11,395 nucleotides of DNA from an uncultured Clostridia bacterium. GTDB taxonomy: Bacteria > Bacillota > Clostridia > Lachnospirales > Lachnospiraceae. Under the pieces are notes generated by a model. That model saw only the letters and a program-made list of their open reading frames with translations, had not been told where the DNA came from and ran no database searches. The position numbers were made by a program, and so were the translations under genes. Location of the stretch: contig CAMJIC010000064.1 of assembly GCA_946405675.1 (NCBI GenBank), positions 1 through 11,395 on the forward strand. The letters run 5' to 3'. Below, piece by piece: positions 7,240 to 11,395 of the stretch. Numbering within the stretch: position 1 is the stretch's first letter; each line of letters begins with the position of its first letter.

Positions 7240-8037
7240 ATGATTGATTATTCAGAAGGATCAGGGAAGCTTTACCATATTCAGGTGGCGCCGGGTGAAG
7301 TGGGAAGGTATGTGATCCTGCCGGGAGATCCGAAGCGCTGCAAGAAGATCGCGGAGTATCTGGATGATCCGGTTCTGATTGCGGACAACAGGGAATTTAC
7401 GACCTATACCGGATCGCTGGACGGTGTGAAGGTCTCTGTGACGTCCACCGGGATCGGCGGGCCGTCAGCGGCGATCGCGATGGAGGAGCTGAAGCGCTGC
7501 GGCGCGGATACCTTTCTTCGTGTGGGAACATGCGGCGGCATGCAGCTGGATGTGCGGGGCGGAGACCTGGTGATCGCGACGGGAGCGATCCGTTTCGGAG
7601 GGACAAGCAGGGAGTATGCGCCGATCGAGTATCCGGCGGTGGCGGATTTTGACGTGATCACGGCGATAAAGACGGCAGCGGATCAGCTGGGCTGCACTTC
7701 CCATCTGGGCGTGGTGCAGTGTAAGGATTCTTTCTACGGACAACATGAGCCGGAGGTCAAGCCGGTAGGTTATGACCTGCTGAACAAGTGGGATGCATGG
7801 CTTAAGTGCGGCTGCCTGGCTTCTGAGATGGAATCGGATGCCCTGTATATTGTCGGTGCCTGCCTGAAGGCACGTGTGGGCACGGTGCTCCTGGCGATTG
7901 CGAACCAGGAAAGGGCCAAGGCAGGCCTGGACAATGAGCAGGTGCATGACACAACCATGGCGATCCGGACAGCGGTCGAGGCGATCCGGATCCTGATCAG
8001 GCAGGATGCAGCAAGTGTTTCGGGCTGTTCTGAATAG
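7240..8037 (+). CDS. udp: Uridine phosphorylase
   Basis: 265 residues. The enzyme splits uridine (and usually deoxyuridine) with phosphate to uracil and (deoxy)ribose-1-phosphate in the cytoplasm. The nucleoside phosphorylase family 1 signatures are GDPKR (29-33, phosphate loop), REFTTYTG (51-58), STGIGGPS (69-76), LRVGTCGG (93-100, Arg94 and Thr97) and SEMES (195-199, with Glu196-Met197-Glu198 as ribose-binding residues). SFYGQHEPE (164-172) carries Gln168 for uracil recognition in the Gram-positive form of the motif; the second uracil-binding Arg of the E. coli enzyme is not in the same spot. I chose ATG 7240 because AAAGGAGG (7224-7231) lies eight bases upstream; longer starts at 7207 or 7210 have no ribosome site and run into the pseudogene end. 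It is first of three salvage genes in the same orientation. Confidence 0.93.
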   Translation: MIDYSEGSGKLYHIQVAPGEVGRYVILPGDPKRCKKIAEYLDDPVLIADNREFTTYTGSLDGVKVSVTSTGIGGPSAAIAMEELKRCGADTFLRVGTCGGMQLDVRGGDLVIATGAIRFGGTSREYAPIEYPAVADFDVITAIKTAADQLGCTSHLGVVQCKDSFYGQHEPEVKPVGYDLLNKWDAWLKCGCLASEMESDALYIVGACLKARVGTVLLAIANQERAKAGLDNEQVHDTTMAIRTAVEAIRILIRQDAASVSGCSE

Positions 8038-8041
8038 TCAC

Positions 8042-8087
8042 CTGACATTTACAGCTTGCCTCCCTGTTTTTTCAATCGCTGTGTCAG
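8042..8087 (+). other. Imperfect hairpin after udp
   Basis: CTGACA (8042-8047) pairs with TGTCAG (8082-8087), and CAGC (8052-8055) pairs with GCTG (8078-8081), giving a ten-base-pair stem with a four-base bulge and a loop of 22 bases. A run of six T lies in the loop rather than after the stem, so this is not a standard terminator. It could mark an mRNA processing or attenuation site between udp and cdd; function is unproven. Confidence 0.3.
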
Positions 8088-8133
8088 AATGCCTCGATGT
8101 ACCAGGGGTCTGCAGGCAGAACCGAAGGTGCTT

Positions 8134-8177
8134 CATGATTGTGAGTGAGAGAGGGTTTGCATGATTGGGAGCGAGAG
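8134..8177 (+). repeat. Imperfect direct repeat just upstream of cdd
   Basis: Two 18-base copies, at 8134-8151 and 8160-8177, agree at 16 of 18 positions and both begin CATGATTG and end GAGAG. The period is 26 bases. The second copy contains the GGGAG that serves as the ribosome site for the cytidine deaminase ATG at 8178. A local duplication of the translation initiation region is the simplest reading. Confidence 0.7.
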
Positions 8178-8660
8178 ATGGAAGAGAATGGATTGAATCA
8201 TGAAATGATAGAAAAGCTTTGCGGCATGGCGCTTGAGATGCGGAGCAGGAGCTATGTGCCCTATTCTCATTTCCGTGTGGGAGCCGCGCTCCTTGCTCAG
8301 GACGGGCGGATCTTCACCGGGTGCAATGTGGAGAATGCCAGCTACTCTCCCTGCAGCTGTGCCGAGCGGACTGCATTTGTCAAAGCCATCAGTGAAGGGG
8401 TGCATGATTTTTTGGCGATCGCAATCAGCGGAGGGCTGGAGGGCGGTGAACTTGAATTCTGCCCGCCCTGCGGAGTCTGCCGCCAGGTGATGTCGGAATT
8501 CTGCACCGGAAGGTTTCCGATCTATCTTGCCAAAAGCAAGGAAGAGTATGTGGTGCATACGCTGGATGAGATGCTGCCGTTCCGGTTTACGGTGGAGAAT
8601 CTTCATACCTCAGTGAAGCTTCAGGTAGGGAAGATGGATGAAGAAGCAGAAGATGGATGA
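8178..8660 (+). CDS. cdd: Cytidine deaminase
   Basis: 160 residues, somewhat longer than the usual 130-140. The enzyme hydrolytically deaminates cytidine and deoxycytidine to uridine and deoxyuridine, feeding the neighbouring uridine phosphorylase. YVPYSHFRVGAAL (26-38) is the substrate-entry motif, GCNVENASYSPCSCAERTA holds the zinc Cys61 and catalytic Glu63, and PCGVC supplies the other two zinc ligands, Cys98 and Cys101. I chose ATG 8178 with GGGAG six bases upstream; a GTG at 8145 is open in frame but lies within the upstream repeat. The C-terminal residues KMDEEAEDG are encoded by a 19-base tandem repeat and are probably not part of the conserved fold. deoC starts 66 bases downstream. 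Confidence 0.94.
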   Translation: MEENGLNHEMIEKLCGMALEMRSRSYVPYSHFRVGAALLAQDGRIFTGCNVENASYSPCSCAERTAFVKAISEGVHDFLAIAISGGLEGGELEFCPPCGVCRQVMSEFCTGRFPIYLAKSKEEYVVHTLDEMLPFRFTVENLHTSVKLQVGKMDEEAEDG

Positions 8661-8686
8661 AGAAGCAGAAGATGGATGAAGAAGCA
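8630..8686 (+). repeat. Three perfect 19-base tandem repeats spanning the cdd stop codon
   Basis: The unit GAAGATGGATGAAGAAGCA occurs three times without mismatch at 8630-8648, 8649-8667 and 8668-8686. The cdd stop TGA (8658-8660) falls in the second unit. Because 19 is not a multiple of three, each unit is read in a new frame. With a single unit, the deaminase would end KMDEEA at the TGA (8687-8689) that follows the last unit, so the array adds only EDG to the protein while lengthening the spacer to deoC. The array looks like recent slippage. Confidence 0.95.
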
Positions 8687-8726
8687 TGAGAATGAATGAA
8701 GTTGCGCAGGAGGGAGGAAACTGAGA

Positions 8727-9374
8727 ATGGACGTTAGACAGCTTGCGGGGATGATCGACCATACCCTTCTGAAGGCAGACGCGAAGCGCTCTGATATCAG
8801 GAGGATCTGCGAAGAGGCCAGGGAGCATGGCTTTGCGAGTGTGTGTGTCAACAGCTGCTATGCCAGCCTGGTGTCGCAGGAGCTTTCAGGGAGCGGTGTG
8901 AAGACCTGCTGTGTGGTCGGCTTCCCGCTGGGGGCGATGAGCACCCGGGCGAAGGCTTTTGAGGCAAAATGTGCCGTGGAGGATGGCGCGGATGAGGTTG
9001 ACATGGTGATCCATGTCGGCGCGCTGAAGGAAGGGAACGATGCATATGTAGAATCGGATATCCGCGCGGTTGTGGAGGCGGCAAAGCCCTCGATTGTCAA
9101 GGTGATCATCGAGACCTGCCTTTTGACGGACGAAGAGAAGGTGCGTGCCTGCGTGCTGAGTGAGAAAGCGGGAGCCGCTTTCGTAAAGACCTCCACCGGC
9201 TTTTCCACCGGCGGGGCAAATGCGCGGGATGTCGCTCTCATGCGCCAGGCGGTAGGGAACCGCCTTGGGGTCAAGGCATCCGGCGGGATCCATACGCCAG
9301 GGGAGGCGAAGGAACTGATCGAGGCCGGGGCGAGCCGGATCGGCGCAAGCAACGGTGTCGCGCTGCTGGGGTGA
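8727..9374 (+). CDS. deoC: Deoxyribose-phosphate aldolase
   Basis: 215 residues, the usual length for the short Gram-positive DeoC. It is a cytoplasmic class I aldolase that splits 2-deoxyribose-5-phosphate into acetaldehyde and glyceraldehyde-3-phosphate, the last step of deoxynucleoside catabolism. IDHTLLKADA (10-19) is the N-terminal signature; Asp92 in DEVDMVI, Lys154 in FVKTSTGFS (Schiff-base lysine) and Lys183 in GVKASGGI match the catalytic triad. The common DMVINIG is DMVIHVG here, a conservative change next to Asp92. A strong purine-rich ribosome site, AGGAGGGAGG (8708-8717), precedes ATG 8727. A ten-codon mini-frame (8692-8724) covers this site and stops two bases before the start, which may be chance. 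Same strand as udp and cdd, so probably one operon; a phosphopentomutase is missing from the window. Confidence 0.95.
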   Translation: MDVRQLAGMIDHTLLKADAKRSDIRRICEEAREHGFASVCVNSCYASLVSQELSGSGVKTCCVVGFPLGAMSTRAKAFEAKCAVEDGADEVDMVIHVGALKEGNDAYVESDIRAVVEAAKPSIVKVIIETCLLTDEEKVRACVLSEKAGAAFVKTSTGFSTGGANARDVALMRQAVGNRLGVKASGGIHTPGEAKELIEAGASRIGASNGVALLG

Positions 9375-9379
9375 CTGGT

Positions 9380-9428
9380 GAAAGCAGGCTTGATGCCTGC
9401 AGCAGTTAAGAGGCGAAAGCAGGCATCA
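9380..9428 (+). repeat. Alternative hairpins after deoC
   Basis: GAAAGCAGGC occurs twice (9380-9389 and 9415-9424). TGATGCCTGC (9391-9400) lies between the copies. It can pair with GCAGGC of the first copy (9384-9389 with 9395-9400, five-base loop) or form a perfect ten-base stem with GCAGGCATCA (9419-9428, 18-base loop). The two pairings exclude each other. No U-run follows either, so a standard terminator is not supported. The rest of 9375-9581 has no convincing gene. Confidence 0.5.
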
Positions 9429-9493
9429 GGTGACCAGTATCATTCTTCAAGAGCTTTCGCGGCAGGGGAATACAGGAGAAACGACGCGGGACG

Positions 9494-9529
9494 TTGTCTG
9501 GCAGGATGTACAAGTTATTCTGTAACAGA
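9494..9529 (+). promoter_or_regulatory. Weak promoter candidate and small palindrome before the secreted-protein gene
   Basis: TTGTCT (9494-9499) and TATTCT (9516-9521) are separated by 16 bases and would start transcription near 9528, about 54 bases before the ATG. TCTGT-A-ACAGA (9519-9529), an inverted repeat with a one-base centre, overlaps the -10 candidate and the start point, a possible small operator. Both matches are imperfect or short; a promoter somewhere in 9375-9581 is likely but this placement is tentative. Confidence 0.3.
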
Positions 9530-9581
9530 TCCTTATTTCGCGGCAGATCTTAAGGGGATATAGGAAAAGGGGAGAAGAAAC

Positions 9582-10580
9582 ATGAGACCACACAGGGGGG
9601 CGGCGGCTGTCCTGGCGGCGACGCTCTTTGGCGGCAGCCTTTGCGCCCAGGCATACGCGGTTACGGTTGACTGGGATGACCTGACCGACGCGCAGCAGGA
9701 GCAGGCATATCACCAGCTTGAGTCTGAGAATCAGGCGCTGCGGGAGCAGCTGGCCCGGTTGAAGGGGGAGGACCTGCAGGGCACGTCCGGCGGGTCTGCA
9801 GGCCAGGATGCCGGACAGGAAGCTGCAGGTTCCAATGGAGCATCTGAATCCGGAAGCCAGTCAGGGCAGGGCGGTCCGGGAAGCGGGGAGGCCGCATCTG
9901 ACGCAGCGGCAGCTGCGCAGTCATCCCAGGTGAAGAGTACGGAGTCCTTCCTCGCCGATATTGCGGCATCCTTCAATGCCCGCCAGGAGGCGGCCCGGGC
10001 GCATACCAATGAGGAAGTCAGCGCCATGAGCGAGGATGAGATGTGGGACTTCCGTTTCTCCTGCGCGGAGGTGGAACGCGGCTTTTATGACGCTTATCAT
10101 TCGGCTCAGTTTGATGACCTGAATGTCCTCTATCTGTGTTCGGAGTACTGCCTGGGACTGGAGAAGCAGTATCAGGCCCGGGAGGTATGGGAAACGCAGC
10201 AGGATTCAGACGAGGCCAACCGTCTCTACACGGCGGGTTATTACAACCGCGCTTATGCGCTGGTGGAGCTGTGTGAGTTCTATGGCCTGAACCTGGCGCA
10301 GGAGTACCAGAACCTGAAAAACGCGGTGAACCAGATGGATGCGATGAGTGCGGATGAGACGAGAAATGCATCCGTTGATCCGGCAAAGATCATGCAGGTG
10401 CAGGAGCTGCTCAATGGCCTGGGATTTCTGTGCGGTACGCCGGACGGGATCTGCGGGAGGCAGACCGCAAGCTGCATCGAGCGGTTTCAGAATATGTACG
10501 GCTATACGCCCGCGGACGGGATCATTGATGAGGAGCTGATCACACAGCTGACACAGCAGACAGCCCGCAGGCAGGGGTGA
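9582..10580 (+). CDS. Secreted peptidoglycan-binding-domain protein with coiled coil
   Basis: 332 residues. Residues 1-26 form a signal peptide with likely cleavage after AYA, followed by VTVDWD. Residues 32-62 are a Gln/Glu/Leu-rich coiled coil. Residues 63-112 are a Gly/Ser/Ala/Gln linker typical of wall-spanning regions. Residues 113-250 form an acidic, Tyr-rich, mostly helical unit that I do not recognise, with Cys in YLCSEYCLG. Residues about 260-328 match PG_binding_1: IMQVQELLNGLGF, DGICGRQT and IERFQNMYGYTPADGIID. The protein is probably exported and held at the cell wall; no enzymatic motif (amidase, transpeptidase, lysozyme) is visible. A strong ribosome site, AAGGGGAG (9567-9574), lies seven bases before the ATG. 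The stop is 25 bases before the AraC-type gene, so the two may be co-transcribed. Confidence 0.8.
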   Translation: MRPHRGAAAVLAATLFGGSLCAQAYAVTVDWDDLTDAQQEQAYHQLESENQALREQLARLKGEDLQGTSGGSAGQDAGQEAAGSNGASESGSQSGQGGPGSGEAASDAAAAAQSSQVKSTESFLADIAASFNARQEAARAHTNEEVSAMSEDEMWDFRFSCAEVERGFYDAYHSAQFDDLNVLYLCSEYCLGLEKQYQAREVWETQQDSDEANRLYTAGYYNRAYALVELCEFYGLNLAQEYQNLKNAVNQMDAMSADETRNASVDPAKIMQVQELLNGLGFLCGTPDGICGRQTASCIERFQNMYGYTPADGIIDEELITQLTQQTARRQG

Positions 10581-10605
10581 AGCATACTGGAGAAGGATAC
10601 AGCAG

Positions 10606-11395
10606 ATGGGAATGGGATTAAATCCGCTCAGTTATACAATCGTCAGCTCCGGCACGGGCGGGAGCTTCATGCAGACTGACCTGGTCGTCTTATATCTGCT
10701 GGACGGCGAGATGAGTGTGGGCTGCTACGGGGATGTCACCAGGATGCGCAAGGAGGACATCTTTCTGATCAATTCCGGCACGGAGTATACGGTCAGCGGC
10801 TTAAACGGCGCCATCTATGCAGTGGCATCCTTTTCGATCGGGCTCATTTCCCAGGTGATGGACCGGAAGACCCTGATGCTGTATGTGAACTCGGCGAAGG
10901 ATTCGTCGCATTCCTGCCAGGATCTGCGTATGATCCTGCAGGAGATGACAACGGAATACATCATGGACAGCCATCAGACGCGGGCCGCGCTGGACAGCCT
11001 GATGTTCCGGCTTCTGGACTGCCTGATCGAGAAATATCAGCTTCGGCAGGGACAGGCCCAGGCGGATCAGAACGAGACGGATGTGCGGATGCAGCAGATG
11101 ATGCAGTACATCATCAACCATATCCATGGAGAGATCAATCTGTCGGATCTTGCGGCGGAGATGTTTGTATCCACCTCTACCCTGTCACGCATTTTCAAGA
11201 AGAATACAGGGATCTACTTTGCCGATTATGTCATGCGCCTGCGGGTCAGGACATCACTGGGGCTTTTGCGCAATTCTGACCAGAATCTGACCCAGATCGC
11301 CATGAACTGCGGCTTCTCTACCTCAGCGGCATTTAACCGTTCCTTCCGCAAGGTGACCGGCATGATGCCGTCGGAATACAGAAAACAGTACCAGA
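10606..11395 (+). CDS. AraC-family transcriptional regulator (partial, continues past window end)
   Basis: 263 codons are present and remain open at the right edge. The N-terminal part (about residues 1-90) looks like a cupin-type effector domain: VVLYLLDGEMSV, RMRKEDIFLINSG and NGAIYAVASFSI. A helical linker follows. The C-terminal pair of helix-turn-helix motifs is complete: INLSDLAAEMFVSTSTLSRI (177-196) and LTQIAMNCGFSTSAAFNRSF (228-247), ending TGMMPSEYRKQYQ, the standard end of an AraC/XylS DNA-binding domain. The protein may stop soon after the edge; some Clostridia relatives continue into a C-terminal glycosidase domain, which cannot be judged here. GGAGAAGGA nine bases upstream is an acceptable ribosome site for ATG 10606. 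AraC cupin types usually sense sugars or related small molecules and often act on adjacent genes; the target is unknown. Confidence 0.92.
   Translation, partial: MGMGLNPLSYTIVSSGTGGSFMQTDLVVLYLLDGEMSVGCYGDVTRMRKEDIFLINSGTEYTVSGLNGAIYAVASFSIGLISQVMDRKTLMLYVNSAKDSSHSCQDLRMILQEMTTEYIMDSHQTRAALDSLMFRLLDCLIEKYQLRQGQAQADQNETDVRMQQMMQYIINHIHGEINLSDLAAEMFVSTSTLSRIFKKNTGIYFADYVMRLRVRTSLGLLRNSDQNLTQIAMNCGFSTSAAFNRSFRKVTGMMPSEYRKQYQ

Noticed and set aside
9378..9563. 61-codon frame between deoC and the secreted protein
   Set aside because: It starts at a GTG four bases after deoC with no ribosome site, crosses the hairpin repeats, and resembles no family.

Overview
The window looks like a chromosomal segment of an anaerobic Firmicute, most likely a moderately GC-rich Clostridia/Lachnospiraceae-type gut bacterium. 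This is inference from strong AGGAGG-type ribosome sites, Gram-positive-style uridine phosphorylase, DeoC and AraC proteins, a lipoprotein-type ModA, and a remnant of an AAA-ATPase/PDDEXK_9 family that is very common in that group. No rRNA, tRNA or CRISPR array was seen.

Layout. (1) 1-622, minus strand: the first 207 codons of a molybdate-binding lipoprotein (ModA), with a good promoter at 689-717 overlapped by an inverted repeat. (2) 784-6879, plus strand: three large genes. They encode a TerB_N/TerB_C protein, a BrxD-like P-loop ATPase (DUF2791 type) and an Lhr-like DEAD/DEAH helicase. This order and domain set match the anti-phage system Shango (SngA-SngB-SngC). The locus differs from a textbook tight operon: the gaps between genes are 152 and 178 bases, the second gap has RNA-folding potential, SngA carries five perfect VPQRYG hexapeptide repeats, and the first gene may be translated from a leaderless mRNA. 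(3) 6900-7210: a broken fragment of an AAA-ATPase/PDDEXK_9 gene. (4) 7240-9374: a nucleoside-salvage cluster of uridine phosphorylase, cytidine deaminase and deoxyribose-phosphate aldolase, with short repeats between and across gene ends. (5) 9582-10580: a secreted protein with a coiled coil, a low-complexity linker and a C-terminal peptidoglycan-binding domain. (6) 10606-end: an AraC-family regulator that runs off the window.

How they work together. The three defence genes probably form one nucleic-acid-processing complex or pathway: TerB-domain scaffold, ATPase and helicase. udp, cdd and deoC together convert cytidine/deoxycytidine to uridine/deoxyuridine, cleave these to sugar phosphates, and split deoxyribose-5-phosphate to acetaldehyde and glyceraldehyde-3-phosphate. 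The first step from deoxyribose-1-phosphate needs a phosphopentomutase, which is not in the window. The secreted protein and the AraC regulator are 25 bases apart and could be co-transcribed; the target of the regulator is unknown. All functions are assigned by reading motifs; no database search was possible.
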